Source of the DNA: Janibacter indicus
GTDB taxonomy: Bacteria > Actinomycetota > Actinomycetes > Actinomycetales > Dermatophilaceae
Length of the DNA: 34,226 nt
Assembly (NCBI RefSeq): GCF_900176385.1
Contig: NZ_FWXN01000016.1
Location: 1-34,226, forward strand
Direction of reading: 5' to 3'
The translations under genes were made by a program, and so were the position numbers. The notes under the pieces are model-generated. The model was not told where the DNA came from, did not search any database, and saw only the letters and a list, made by a program, of their open reading frames with translations. This document shows, one piece after another, positions 1-7,307 of the stretch (its first letter is position 1; every line of letters begins with the position of its first letter).

Positions 1-56
1 ACCGTAGCAGCGGAGCTGCTCGGTTCCAAATCCGCGGTTCCGACCTGATCGGCCGG

Positions 57-126
57 ATCCGAGTAACTCGGATGGGGGCTGTCAGCTCGCGGGACCGGCC
101 TGCCTGGTGTGACTCTTGCGAGTCAC
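57..126. repeat. Two short palindromes in the left-edge intergenic stretch
   Basis: Positions 57-73 form a 7-bp inverted repeat around TAA (ATCCGAG / CTCGGAT), and 109-126 form a second perfect one (GTGACTC, loop TTGC, GAGTCAC). They lie just beyond the 3' end of the minus-strand glycerophosphodiesterase gene, so either could be its terminator. There is no T-run on either strand. I see no gene in 1-169. Confidence 0.45.
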
Positions 127-169
127 CGCTTGGTGTCCGTTCCTCCCTCTCGGGCTGACGTCGAGAACA

Positions 170-985
170 TTAGATCACCGATGCCGCGGACGCCAAATCG
201 CCTCCGCCGGCGGGCATCCGACCGCGCATCGGCGCCCAGGTGCCCCGCTGGATCATCACTGCGCGCATCAGGTCCGGACGGTCGGTGATGATCCCGTCGA
301 CCCCCATGTCGAGCAGCTCGTGCATCTGCTCCGGGTCGTCGACGGTCCACACAACGACGCGCACGCCGAGTCGGTGAGCGCGTCGCACCAGGGACGCCGA
401 GTGGATCGGCAACCGGCCCAGCTGGACCGGGACGTGGGCGAAGCGGCCCCGCACCGCGGCGGCCGGCGGCTGGACGCCGGCCTTCGCCGCAGAGATGAGC
501 GCAACGAGCGAGCGCCATCCCAGTGCGGTGCGGAGGTGCGGTGCCTGCGATGCGAGCAACTGGAGCCAGCCGTCCCACGCGCCGGCCACGCACACCCGCT
601 CGGCGACGTCGCGGCGCTGGAGGAGGCGGGCCATCGGCGCGATGGCCGCACGGTCCTTCAGGTCGACCGTGAAGCGCGCCTCGGGGAAGGTCAGGAGCGC
701 CTCCTCGAGGGTGGGGATCCGCTCGGTGCCGCCGACCCGGACGTGTCGGTCGAGCTCGCCGAGGGTCCGGGCGCCGATCCGCCCCCTTCCGGTCGTGATC
801 CGGTCGAGGGTCTCGTCGTGGAAGCACACGAGGTGCCCGTCGGCCGTGAGCCGGACATCCGACTCGATGTAGCGCAGACCCAGCGCCGTCGACATGGCGA
901 AGGCCGCCAGGGTGTTCTCGGGTCCCAGAGCCGCCCCACCGCGGTGGGCGATCGCCAGGGGCTCGGTCTCCTCGCCGTAGCTCAT
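170..985 (-). CDS. Glycerophosphodiester phosphodiesterase (GDPD family)
   Basis: This protein is predicted to hydrolyse glycerophosphodiesters (deacylated phospholipids) to glycerol-3-phosphate and an alcohol. It is 271 aa when started at the ATG at 985, giving an N-terminus MSYGEETEPLAIAHRGGA. An upstream in-frame start at 1027 exists, but it adds residues that precede the family's first strand. The GDPD signature is complete: AHRGG with PENT, then ESDV for metal binding, then FHDETLDR with the second catalytic His. The protein is a TIM-barrel, with a late VVWTVDD strand and DGIITDRPD at the C-terminus. There is no signal peptide, so it is probably cytoplasmic. It is divergent from the holin-like gene across a 200-bp gap. 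The family call is secure; the substrate is inference. Confidence 0.9.
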   Translation of the reverse strand: MSYGEETEPLAIAHRGGAALGPENTLAAFAMSTALGLRYIESDVRLTADGHLVCFHDETLDRITTGRGRIGARTLGELDRHVRVGGTERIPTLEEALLTFPEARFTVDLKDRAAIAPMARLLQRRDVAERVCVAGAWDGWLQLLASQAPHLRTALGWRSLVALISAAKAGVQPPAAAVRGRFAHVPVQLGRLPIHSASLVRRAHRLGVRVVVWTVDDPEQMHELLDMGVDGIITDRPDLMRAVMIQRGTWAPMRGRMPAGGGDLASAASVI

Positions 986-1185
986 GACTCGATGGTGGAC
1001 CCCCTTCGCCACCGGATGTGTCCACAACGGGCCGGTGGGGCCGAGGGTTCACCGGGACTTCCACGTGCCGTTGCCGTGCCGTCGTCGCGGCCCGGTGACG
1101 TCGCCCGCGGGGAACTCGTGGGTAGGCTGACCAACGAACAGGCCACCCGTGGTGGCAGGTCCACGTCCACACGAGCAGGAGCAGC

Positions 1186-1644
1186 ATGAGCAACGATCAC
1201 GCCCGCACCGGCAGCACCGACCCCGTGACGCGACGTCCCGTCGGTCAGCCCGCCCCCGGGGAGACCGAGCGCACCGTCGGCCAGCTCGTCGCCGACGCCT
1301 CGCACGACATCTCCGCACTGGTGCAGAACGAGATCCAGCTGGCCAAGGCCGAGGTCACCAAGGGCCTGGGCTTCGGCGGCAAGGGCGCCGGCCTGCTCGG
1401 CGGCGCCGCATTCCTCGGGCTGCTCGGCCTGATCTTCCTCTTCCACACTCTGGCCCGGGTCATCGCGATCTGGCTGCCGGTGTGGGCGGGCTACCTGATC
1501 ATCACGGTCGTCCTGCTCCTCCTCGCCGCGGCCCTCGGTCTGCTGGGCTACAAGGCCCTGATGAAGGCGAAGAACAACACCGTCCCGCAGCGCGCGATCC
1601 GCAACGCACAGGAGACCGTCGCCGCGATCAAGCCGGGCAGCTGA
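1186..1644 (+). CDS. DUF1469 / actinobacterial holin-superfamily membrane protein
   Basis: This is a 152-aa membrane protein of the Phage_holin_3_6 (DUF1469) family, which is common on actinobacterial chromosomes and need not be phage-derived. The N-terminal ~35 residues are polar. A charged amphipathic stretch follows (about residues 36-65, QNEIQLAKAEVTKG). Two adjacent membrane segments lie near residues 68-95 and 98-125, and a basic cytoplasmic tail ends in IKPGS. An AGGAG ribosome-binding site lies about 6 nt before the ATG. The stop codon TGA is embedded in CTGA, where the next reading frame opens, so the two genes are probably translationally coupled. The cellular role of the family is not established; a membrane-organising partner is only a guess. 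Confidence 0.85.
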   Translation: MSNDHARTGSTDPVTRRPVGQPAPGETERTVGQLVADASHDISALVQNEIQLAKAEVTKGLGFGGKGAGLLGGAAFLGLLGLIFLFHTLARVIAIWLPVWAGYLIITVVLLLLAAALGLLGYKALMKAKNNTVPQRAIRNAQETVAAIKPGS

Positions 1645-2549
1645 ACCCGCCCGACGCGGCGGCCGCCCTCGTCGAGGGCCCGTGGGAGCACCGCTTCGTC
1701 TCGGCGAACGGCGCGCGCTTCCATGTGGCCCTGGCCGGGAGCGGCCCGCTCGTGGTCCTCGTCCACGGGTACCCGCAGTTCTGGTGGACCTGGCGTCACC
1801 AGATCCCGGCCCTCGCACACGCCGGCTACCGCGTCGCCGCCGTCGACCTGCGCGGCTTCGGGGCCAGTGACAAGCCGCCGAGCGGCTACGACGCCCCGAC
1901 GGCCTGCGACGACCTCGCCGCGATCACGCGCAGTCTCGGCGCCGGCCGCGCCGCCGTCGTCGGTCAGGGGCTCGGCGCGTGGATCGCGTGGAGCATGCCC
2001 ACGCACCACCCCTCGGTCACGGCGGCGATCGCTCCGCTCGCCATGCCGCACCCGGCGGTCTTCCACCGCGCCATGTGGCGGCATCCCCTGCAGTGGCGGG
2101 CCAACCAGTACCTGCGGGCCATGCAGGCCCCCTTCGCCTCCGAGCGTCAGCCACTGACCGTCGAGCGCCGTCTGCGCTCCTGGTCCGGGCCGGACACGTC
2201 GTGGATCACCGACGAGGTCGGCGAACGCTACACGGAGGCGATGTCCGTCCCCTTCGCCGGGCAGGCCGCCGCCGAGTACCACCGGTGGTTCTACCGGTGC
2301 CGACTGACCCCGACGGGGCTGCGGTACCTGCACCGCGTGCAGGAGCCGATCGAGGCGCCGGTGCTCCACCTGCACGGCGAGGCCGACCCGACGTCGTTGC
2401 CGGTCATGGGTCAGGAGAGCGACCGCTTCGTCCGGGGCCCGCTGGCCCGCTCGGCCGTGCCGGGAGTCGGCCAGTTCCTTGCCGAGGAGGCGCCCGACGA
2501 GGTCGGGTCGGCCCTCATCTCGTGGTTGGCCGCCGCGCACCCTGCGTGA
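1641..2549 (+). CDS. Alpha/beta-hydrolase, EphE-like, apparently lacking catalytic residues
   Basis: This is a 302-aa alpha/beta-hydrolase of the epoxide-hydrolase-like group. The fold is clear: HGYPQFWWTW (oxyanion region), VDLRGFGASDKP, a cap domain, LHGEADPTS (acid strand) and a C-terminal FLAEEAPDEV. The nucleophile elbow reads VGQGLGAW, where active enzymes have Asp or Ser in the G-x-[D/S]-x-G position. The usual catalytic His strand, GVGHF, reads GVGQF. Two of three triad positions therefore look lost, suggesting a non-catalytic or binding role. No ATG, GTG or TTG is available near the start of homology. A CTG at 1641 overlapping the upstream TGA is the best candidate, making the start unusual. 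The last 35 bp overlap the convergent NUDIX gene. The position matches ephE in the mycobacterial gene order. Confidence 0.82.
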   Translation: MNPPDAAAALVEGPWEHRFVSANGARFHVALAGSGPLVVLVHGYPQFWWTWRHQIPALAHAGYRVAAVDLRGFGASDKPPSGYDAPTACDDLAAITRSLGAGRAAVVGQGLGAWIAWSMPTHHPSVTAAIAPLAMPHPAVFHRAMWRHPLQWRANQYLRAMQAPFASERQPLTVERRLRSWSGPDTSWITDEVGERYTEAMSVPFAGQAAAEYHRWFYRCRLTPTGLRYLHRVQEPIEAPVLHLHGEADPTSLPVMGQESDRFVRGPLARSAVPGVGQFLAEEAPDEVGSALISWLAAAHPA

Positions 2550-3198
2550 GGTAGGGACGCACGACCCGCCACGGGAGGCGACGTCGTCTCCCTTCGTCCC
2601 AGGGGCGGGTCAGACCCGCCGCATCGAGGAGGACGCTCAGCAGCTGGGCCGTGAAGCCCCAGACGAAGAGGTCCGCCACCTCGAAGCCGGGGCCGACGTA
2701 TCCACTCGGGCCCTTGACCGTGAACCGGTTGGCCGGGTCGACGAGGTCGTCCACGGGGATGCTCTCGACCCGGGCCACCTCGCCGGGGTCGACGACGCGA
2801 AGGGGGCCCGGCTGCGGCCACCAGCCGAGGACCGGGGTCACCGCATTGCTGCTCGGGCCCAGCCACAGGTCGGGGAAGGACCCGACGACCTCGATGCCCT
2901 CGGGGTCGGCACCTACCTCCTCCCACGTCTCGCGCAACGCGGCCTCGACCGGGGTCTCGCCGGGGTCGAGCTTGCCGCCCGGGAAGGAGACCTGGCTGGC
3001 ATGGCTGCGCAGATGGCGCGAGCGCTCGGTGAGGACGATCTCGGGACCCGACTCCCCCGGCGTCACGAGCATGAGGACCGCCGATCGCCGCGGCGGGTCC
3101 TGCGGCGGCGCGAACTGCGTAAACCACTCGGGCAGGTCGGCGCGCAGCTCGGACTCGGCCCGGAGCAACCAGTGGGGGGCGATCGGGTGGGCGGTCAC
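2515..3198 (-). CDS. NUDIX CoA pyrophosphatase (NudL-like)
   Basis: The 227-aa protein carries a perfect NUDIX box running from GGKLDPGE through RETWEEVGA (Mg2+ binding, phosphohydrolysis). Immediately before it is the UPF0035 motif [20 protein letters not shown], which marks CoA/acyl-CoA diphosphatases that cleave CoA to phosphopantetheine and 3',5'-ADP. It starts with GTG at 3198 inside the stop of nth (GTGA, 4-bp overlap), so nth and this gene form one operon. Its 3' end overlaps the tail of the convergent alpha/beta-hydrolase. In mycobacteria the corresponding NUDIX gene is separated from nth by a thioredoxin-like gene that is missing here. Activity is inferred from motif identity. Confidence 0.9.
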   Translation of the reverse strand: MTAHPIAPHWLLRAESELRADLPEWFTQFAPPQDPPRRSAVLMLVTPGESGPEIVLTERSRHLRSHASQVSFPGGKLDPGETPVEAALRETWEEVGADPEGIEVVGSFPDLWLGPSSNAVTPVLGWWPQPGPLRVVDPGEVARVESIPVDDLVDPANRFTVKGPSGYVGPGFEVADLFVWGFTAQLLSVLLDAAGLTRPWDEGRRRRLPWRVVRPYLTQGARRPTTR

Positions 3199-3917
3199 TG
3201 CGCGGACCCGGGCGCGAGCTCGTACTTGAGCAGCTTGGCGGCCTTGTCCGGGTCGGTCTCGCCGGCGCCGTAGGCAGGGCAGATGCGCGCCACCGGGCAG
3301 GCGCCACAGGCCGGCCGGCGGGCGTGACAGGTGCGGCGCCCGTGGAAGATCACCACGTGACTGAGCATCGTCCACTCCTTGCGCGGGATGAGCGCGCCGA
3401 CGGCGTGCTCGACCTTGACCGGGTCCTCCTCGTCGGTCCACCCCATGCGGCGAGCCAGACGACCGAAGTGGGTGTCGACGGTGATGCCCGGGATCCCGAA
3501 GGCATTGCCCAGGACGACATTGGCCGTCTTGCGGCCCACTCCGGGCAGCTTGACGAGGTCCGCCAGGCGGGGCGGGACCTCGCCGTCGTGCTCCTCGACG
3601 ATCGCGGAGGCGAGCCTGAGCACGGAGTTGGTCTTGGCCCGGTAGAAGCCCGTCGGTCGCAGCACCTCCTCCATCTCGGTGCGATCCGCGGCGGCGAGGT
3701 CGGGCGCCGTGGGCCACCGGGCGAAGAGCGTCGGCGTCACCTTGTTGACCGTCACGTCGGTCGTCTGCGCCGACAGGACGGTGGCCACGAGCAGCTGCAG
3801 CGGGGTGTCGAAGTCGAGCTCGCAGTGCGCGTAGGGGTACCGCTCGTGGAGCATCCGGTACATGCGCCGCGCTCGGCGGGTCAGGGCGAGCGGGGACTCG
3901 ACGCGTTCGGCAGACAC
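3195..3917 (-). CDS. nth: Endonuclease III (DNA glycosylase / AP lyase)
   Basis: This is a base-excision repair glycosylase/AP lyase that removes oxidised pyrimidines and nicks abasic sites. It has 240 aa. The helix-hairpin-helix [12 protein letters not shown] contains the catalytic Lys, and [11 protein letters not shown] has the catalytic Asp. The C-terminal [4Fe-4S] cluster has the canonical C-x6-C-x2-C-x5-C spacing ([17 protein letters not shown]). All key residues are present and the length is normal. The ATG at 3917 is 50 bp from the divergent crp start, so both promoters share that interval. The downstream NUDIX gene is coupled by a 4-bp overlap. Confidence 0.97.
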   Translation of the reverse strand: MSAERVESPLALTRRARRMYRMLHERYPYAHCELDFDTPLQLLVATVLSAQTTDVTVNKVTPTLFARWPTAPDLAAADRTEMEEVLRPTGFYRAKTNSVLRLASAIVEEHDGEVPPRLADLVKLPGVGRKTANVVLGNAFGIPGITVDTHFGRLARRMGWTDEEDPVKVEHAVGALIPRKEWTMLSHVVIFHGRRTCHARRPACGACPVARICPAYGAGETDPDKAAKLLKYELAPGSAQ

Positions 3918-3967
3918 CCCCGCAGCCTAGGCCCCCTGCCGCGGAGCGACGTGGCACACTGCCCACT

Positions 3968-4645
3968 GTGAACCTCGATGTCGTACGCCGCGCCCCGCTC
4001 TTCGCGACCCTCGACGATGCCGACGCCGCACAGGTGATGTCGTCCATGACTCCCGTGCGGATGGAGCGCGGCGACGTCCTCTTCAACGAAGGGGATCAGG
4101 GTGACCGGCTCTACGTGATCACCGAGGGCAAGATCAAGCTCGGTCGCACCTCCACCGACGGCCGCGAAAATCTGCTCGCGATCCTCGGCCCGTCGGAGAT
4201 GCTCGGCGAGCTGAGCCTCTTCGACCCGGGCCCGCGCACGGCGACCGCGACCGCCGTCGCCGAGACCCAGCTCATCGGTCTGGGCAACGAGCAGCTCACC
4301 CAGCTGCTCGGCGCGCACCCGCGCATCGCCGGCACGCTGCTCGCCGCGCTGGCCCGTCGTCTGCGCCGCACCAACGAAAACCTCGCCGACCTCGTCTTCA
4401 CCGACGTCCCCGGTCGCGTGGCCAAGGCGCTGCTCGAGCTCAGCCAGCGCTTCGGCCGCCCCGTCGAGGACGGCGTGATGGTCGCCCACGACCTCACCCA
4501 GGAGGAGCTGGCCCAGCTCGTCGGCGCCTCTCGCGAGACGGTCAACAAGGCCTTGGCGGACTTCGCCTCGCGCGGCTGGCTGCGCCTCGAGGCCCGCGCC
4601 GTCCTCCTTACCGACGTCGAGCGCCTCCAGCGCCGCGCACGCTGA
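3968..4645 (+). CDS. crp: Crp/Fnr-family cAMP-responsive transcription factor
   Basis: This is a 225-aa global regulator of the actinobacterial Crp/GlxR type. The N-terminal cyclic-nucleotide-binding beta-roll includes EGDQGDRLYVITEGKIKLGR and the phosphate-binding cassette GELSLFDPGPRTATAT. A dimerisation helix follows, around RRLRRTNENLADLVFTDVPG. The C-terminal winged HTH contains TQEELAQLVGASRETVNKAL. From memory it closely resembles M. tuberculosis Crp (Rv3676) in length and in these motifs, and it sits next to nth as there. It starts with GTG at 3968. No Shine-Dalgarno sequence is evident, which would suit a leaderless transcript. I found no convincing TGTGA-N6-TCACA box in the 50-bp divergent region, so autoregulation is not shown. 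Confidence 0.93.
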   Translation: MNLDVVRRAPLFATLDDADAAQVMSSMTPVRMERGDVLFNEGDQGDRLYVITEGKIKLGRTSTDGRENLLAILGPSEMLGELSLFDPGPRTATATAVAETQLIGLGNEQLTQLLGAHPRIAGTLLAALARRLRRTNENLADLVFTDVPGRVAKALLELSQRFGRPVEDGVMVAHDLTQEELAQLVGASRETVNKALADFASRGWLRLEARAVLLTDVERLQRRAR

Positions 4646-4657
4646 CCCCGCATCCCT

Positions 4658-4693
4658 CGAAGGGCCCGGCCGCCTCAGGCGCCGGGCCCTTCG
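4658..4693. terminator. GC-rich hairpin terminator after crp
   Basis: The stem is a perfect 13-bp inverted repeat (CGAAGGGCCCGGC at 4658-4670, its complement at 4681-4693) with a 10-nt loop, 12 bp after the crp stop. There is no T-run, as is usual in high-G+C actinobacteria. The stem base is the CGAAGGG heptamer. Confidence 0.75.
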
Positions 4694-5016
4694 CGCGTCT
4701 GCGGCCGCGAAGGGCGGGGCCCACCAGATCGGGTGGAGGTATACGCGCGGCAGGTTCATCGGCGTGTTTACCTCCACCCAAAGCGGCGGGGGCCCACGCA
4801 CGGGCGGACGAAGAGCGGGGCGGCCAACCGCGATCGAGAAGCGGATGCGGACGAAGGGTGGGGGTGGCCCGACTCATGAAGAAGTCCGGCCGACACACGG
4901 AGTGAGCGTTCAGGGAAGCAGCCGGACTTCTTCTTAGGGCCACCCCCACCCCTTCGGGAGCCCAGAGGGAGACTGCGGGAGGGCATCGAGACGCGGCGGC
5001 GGCGAGACGAGGAGAC
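4694..5016. repeat. Non-coding convergent spacer with two further inverted repeats
   Basis: No credible gene lies between crp and the convergent MBL gene. Positions 4732-4741 and 4769-4778 form a 10-bp inverted repeat (GGTGGAGGTA / TACCTCCACC). Much larger is 4852-4956: an outer arm CGAAGGGTGGGGGTGGCCC (4852-4870) pairs with 4937-4956 with a single bulge, and an inner perfect 13-bp arm GAAGAAGTCCGGC (4878-4890) pairs with 4921-4933. Together they enclose a 30-nt loop. This could be the bidirectional terminator of the MBL operon or a small structured RNA. It is far longer than a terminator needs to be. Confidence 0.65.
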
Positions 5017-5826
5017 TCAGGCGCCCTCGAGGAACCGCATCTGCGCGAGCACCGACATCTTCGCGGCCGGCCAGACCGAGCGGTCGACGTCTGCGTAGAC
5101 CGTCGCGACGACGGCGTCGGCATCACGCGCCCCCTCGGCCATGGCGGCCCGCACCTGGTCGAGCCGCTCACGGCGGTGCACCCGATAGAAGTCGACCATC
5201 GCCGCGGCGTCGGGAACCGTCGGACCGTGACCGGGCAAGATCGTGGCGACTGCCCCGTCACCGGTGAGCGCCTTGATGCGTTCGAGCGAGTCGAGGTAGG
5301 CCGCGAGCTCGCCGTCGGGGTGCGCGACGACGGTCGTGCCCCGACCGAGGACGGTGTCACCCGTGAGGAGCGCGTGGTCGGCCGCGAGCGCGAAGGAGAC
5401 CGAGTCGGCGGTGTGCCCGGGGGTGGCCACGACCCGCACCTCGAGGTCTCCGGCGCGCAGGACGTCGCCGTCGGAGAGGTCGTCGTGTCCTCGGCCGACG
5501 GCCTGGACGGGGGCGCCGGTGAGCCGAGCGAGCCGGGGCGCACCCTCGCTGTGGTCGGCGTGCCCGTGGGTGAGGACGATGCGGGTGACCCGCGCGCCGA
5601 GCCCGGCGACGTGGTCGACGACGCGCTGCTGGTGGGCGGGCTCGTCCTCACCGGGGTCGATGACGATGGCGTCGCTGCCGCCGGGGCTCATGAGCACCCA
5701 GGTGTTGGTGCCGTCGAGCGTCATCGGACCGGGGTTGCCCTGGAGCAGGCAGTGCGCGTGCTCGGTGATCTGGCCTCCGGCCCAGTGACCGAAGGGAGCG
5801 GACGGCTCGGGAGCAGCGACGCTCAC
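5017..5826 (-). CDS. Metallo-beta-lactamase-fold hydrolase
   Basis: The 269-aa protein belongs to the MBL superfamily, LACTB2/glyoxalase-II-like branch. The zinc motif is THGHADHSEG, with downstream ligands in ATPGHTADS (His), LLTGDTVLG (Asp) and LPGHGPTV (His), so the binuclear metal site is complete. A C-terminal helical segment with YRVHRRERLDQV is typical of the LACTB2 branch, some members of which act on RNA or thioesters. The substrate here is unknown. The GTG start at 5826 overlaps the stop of the upstream NUDIX gene by 4 bp. It is the last gene of a minus-strand operon beginning at 7278 and matches the Rv3677c position. Confidence 0.9.
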   Translation of the reverse strand: MSVAAPEPSAPFGHWAGGQITEHAHCLLQGNPGPMTLDGTNTWVLMSPGGSDAIVIDPGEDEPAHQQRVVDHVAGLGARVTRIVLTHGHADHSEGAPRLARLTGAPVQAVGRGHDDLSDGDVLRAGDLEVRVVATPGHTADSVSFALAADHALLTGDTVLGRGTTVVAHPDGELAAYLDSLERIKALTGDGAVATILPGHGPTVPDAAAMVDFYRVHRRERLDQVRAAMAEGARDADAVVATVYADVDRSVWPAAKMSVLAQMRFLEGA

Positions 5827-6659
5827 GGCAGTTCCGCCCGCATGGCGGGGCCGGCCTCGGTCTCGACGAGACGGGGCATGACCGGCGCGATCGGCAGGTC
5901 CTGCCCCAGCGCGGCGCTCACCGTGCTGACCTCGGCCAGCTGCTCGAGGCAGACGAGGGTCGGCGGCATGAGCATGACGTCGCCGTCGCCGAAGGCGCCG
6001 AGCGCGTCGCGGGGGTGCACCCACTCCGACAGGTCGGCCTCGCTCGTCTCGCCGTCGGGCTCCTGGCCCGGGGGGACGGCCGCGACGAAGAACCGGGTGT
6101 CGTAGCGACGCGGCTCGACCTCGGGCGTGATCCAGTGCCCGCGGTAGCGCAGCAGGTCGCTGCGCAGCACGAGGTGGTGCTCGAGGAGCACCTGTCCGAA
6201 GCCGATCTCGTGGCGCACGAGGCGGGCGCGCAGGTCGGCGGCGACCGCGGGGTCGAGGTGAGGGGTCTCCCCTTCGCCCGAGGCCGGGGAGGCGAGGAGC
6301 ACGCCGGTCTCCTCGAAGACCTCCCGGATCGCCGCTGCGACGAGCATCCGGGCGCTCGCCTCGTCGGTGCCGAAGACCTCGGCCCACTCCTCGACCGCTG
6401 GGCCGGCCCACGGGAGCTCGTCCTCGGCGTCGCCCCGGTCCACGCCACCACCGGGGAAGACGTGCATCGACGGGGCGAAGGCCATCGACGAGGCCCGCCG
6501 GAGCATGAAGACCTCGAGCGGCCCCTCGTCGTCACGCACGAGCATGACGGTCGACGCGAGCTTGGGCTGGGCCGGCTCGGTGACGGCCGGAGGCTCCCCG
6601 GCGTCGAGCCCCAGCAGAGACTCGCGCAGCGAGCCCAGCACGAAGTCGCGCTGGACCAT
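5823..6659 (-). CDS. NUDIX hydrolase, NUDT19-like with interrupted box
   Basis: This 278-aa NUDIX protein has its box split by an insertion. FPGGGVDRGD comes first, then about 30 residues (PAVEEWAEVFGTDEASARM), then AAIREVFEETGVLL with the metal-binding Glu residues. That insertion is a feature of the NUDT19/RNA-pyrophosphohydrolase-like branch, whose members hydrolyse CoA derivatives in some cases. LRRASSMAFAPSMHVFPGG precedes the box. The ATG at 6659 touches the RidA stop and the 3' end overlaps the MBL gene, so translation is coupled on both sides. The actual substrate cannot be told from sequence. Confidence 0.87.
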   Translation of the reverse strand: MVQRDFVLGSLRESLLGLDAGEPPAVTEPAQPKLASTVMLVRDDEGPLEVFMLRRASSMAFAPSMHVFPGGGVDRGDAEDELPWAGPAVEEWAEVFGTDEASARMLVAAAIREVFEETGVLLASPASGEGETPHLDPAVAADLRARLVRHEIGFGQVLLEHHLVLRSDLLRYRGHWITPEVEPRRYDTRFFVAAVPPGQEPDGETSEADLSEWVHPRDALGAFGDGDVMLMPPTLVCLEQLAEVSTVSAALGQDLPIAPVMPRLVETEAGPAMRAELP

Positions 6660-7123
6660 CAGTCGCGGATCCGGACCGTCACCTCGACCTCGACGGGCGT
6701 CCCGAGGGGCAGCGCCGCAACGCCGACGGCCGAGCGGGCGTGCTCTCCGGCCGCGCCGAAGACCTCGCCGAGGAGCTCGCTGGCGCCGTTGATCACGCCG
6801 GGCTGACCGGTGAAGTCCGGTGCGCTGGAGACGAAGCCGACAACCTTGACCACCTGCTCGACGCGGTCGAGGTCACCGATGGCGCCGCGGATGGCGGCCA
6901 GCGCGTTGATCGCGCACAGGCGGGCCATCTCCTTGGCCTGCTCGGGGTCGACCTCGGCACCGACGTGGCCGGTGACGGGGAGCGCACCGTCGACGAGGGG
7001 CAGCTGCCCCGAGGTCAGCACGTGGTGACCGTCGACGATGGCCGGGACGTAGGCGCCGGCCGGCGCGGGCGGGTCAGTCAGGGTGATGGACAGCTCCGCG
7101 AGGCGCTCGTCGATGCGTCCCAT
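6659..7123 (-). CDS. RidA/YjgF-family protein
   Basis: The 154-aa protein is of the RidA/YER057c/UK114 family; canonical members deaminate reactive enamine/imine intermediates. Recognisable parts are the LTSGQLPLVDG strand, a central helix KEMARLCAINALAAIRG, VVKVVGFVSSAPDF and the C-terminal PVEVEVTVRIRD strand. The conserved Arg of classical RidA (in a V-RR-VAVxxLP-G context) appears as HARSAVGVAALPLGTPVE. This is the shape of the long actinobacterial subgroup, and some members of that subgroup may not be deaminases. It is coupled upstream to the DUF4177 gene (TGATG overlap) and downstream to the NUDIX gene. Confidence 0.88.
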   Translation of the reverse strand: MGRIDERLAELSITLTDPPAPAGAYVPAIVDGHHVLTSGQLPLVDGALPVTGHVGAEVDPEQAKEMARLCAINALAAIRGAIGDLDRVEQVVKVVGFVSSAPDFTGQPGVINGASELLGEVFGAAGEHARSAVGVAALPLGTPVEVEVTVRIRD

Positions 7124-7278
7124 CAGGCCGCCTTGGGGCGCTTGAGGTAGGCCACGAGGTTGCCCCCGTCGCCCTGCAGGACCTGGACGAGCTCCCAGCC
7201 GTCCTCGCCCCACTGGTCGAGGATCTGCTTGGTCGCGTGGACGATGAGCGGCACGGTGACGTACTCCCACTGGGTCAT
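7123..7278 (-). CDS. DUF4177 small protein
   Basis: This 51-aa protein begins MTQWEYVTVPLIVHATKQIL and ends VAYLKRPKAA. The central DQWGEDGWELVQVL is the hallmark of DUF4177, whose members are small and usually made of strand-helix-strand. The ATG at 7278 is the first gene of the minus-strand operon, and the stop overlaps the RidA ATG by one base. The matching tiny gene lies at the same place in mycobacteria (annotated Rv3678A, from memory). Function is unknown. It shares a short divergent interval of 29 bp with the ArsA-like gene pair. Confidence 0.85.
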   Translation of the reverse strand: MTQWEYVTVPLIVHATKQILDQWGEDGWELVQVLQGDGGNLVAYLKRPKAA

Positions 7279-7294
7279 GTCGGCACCCTACTCG

Positions 7295-7300
7295 TAGACT
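7295..7300 (+). promoter_or_regulatory. Candidate -10 box for a leaderless ArsA-like transcript
   Basis: TAGACT ends 7 nt before the GTG start codon at 7308, so initiation would fall on or next to the start codon and no Shine-Dalgarno is present. This is the arrangement of leaderless mRNAs, which are frequent in actinobacteria. A matching -35 is not convincing. Confidence 0.35.
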
Positions 7301-7307
7301 TACGGGC

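Noticed and set aside
1186-1644. Holin-like gene as evidence for a prophage
   Set aside because: The DUF1469 family is chromosomal in actinobacteria, and the neighbours are conserved housekeeping genes; no phage structural or lysis genes are nearby.
3918-3967. Possible Crp operator (TGGCA-CAC-TGCC) in front of crp
   Set aside because: It is a weak palindrome that does not fit TGTGA-N6-TCACA and overlaps the expected leaderless start region; not reported as a site.
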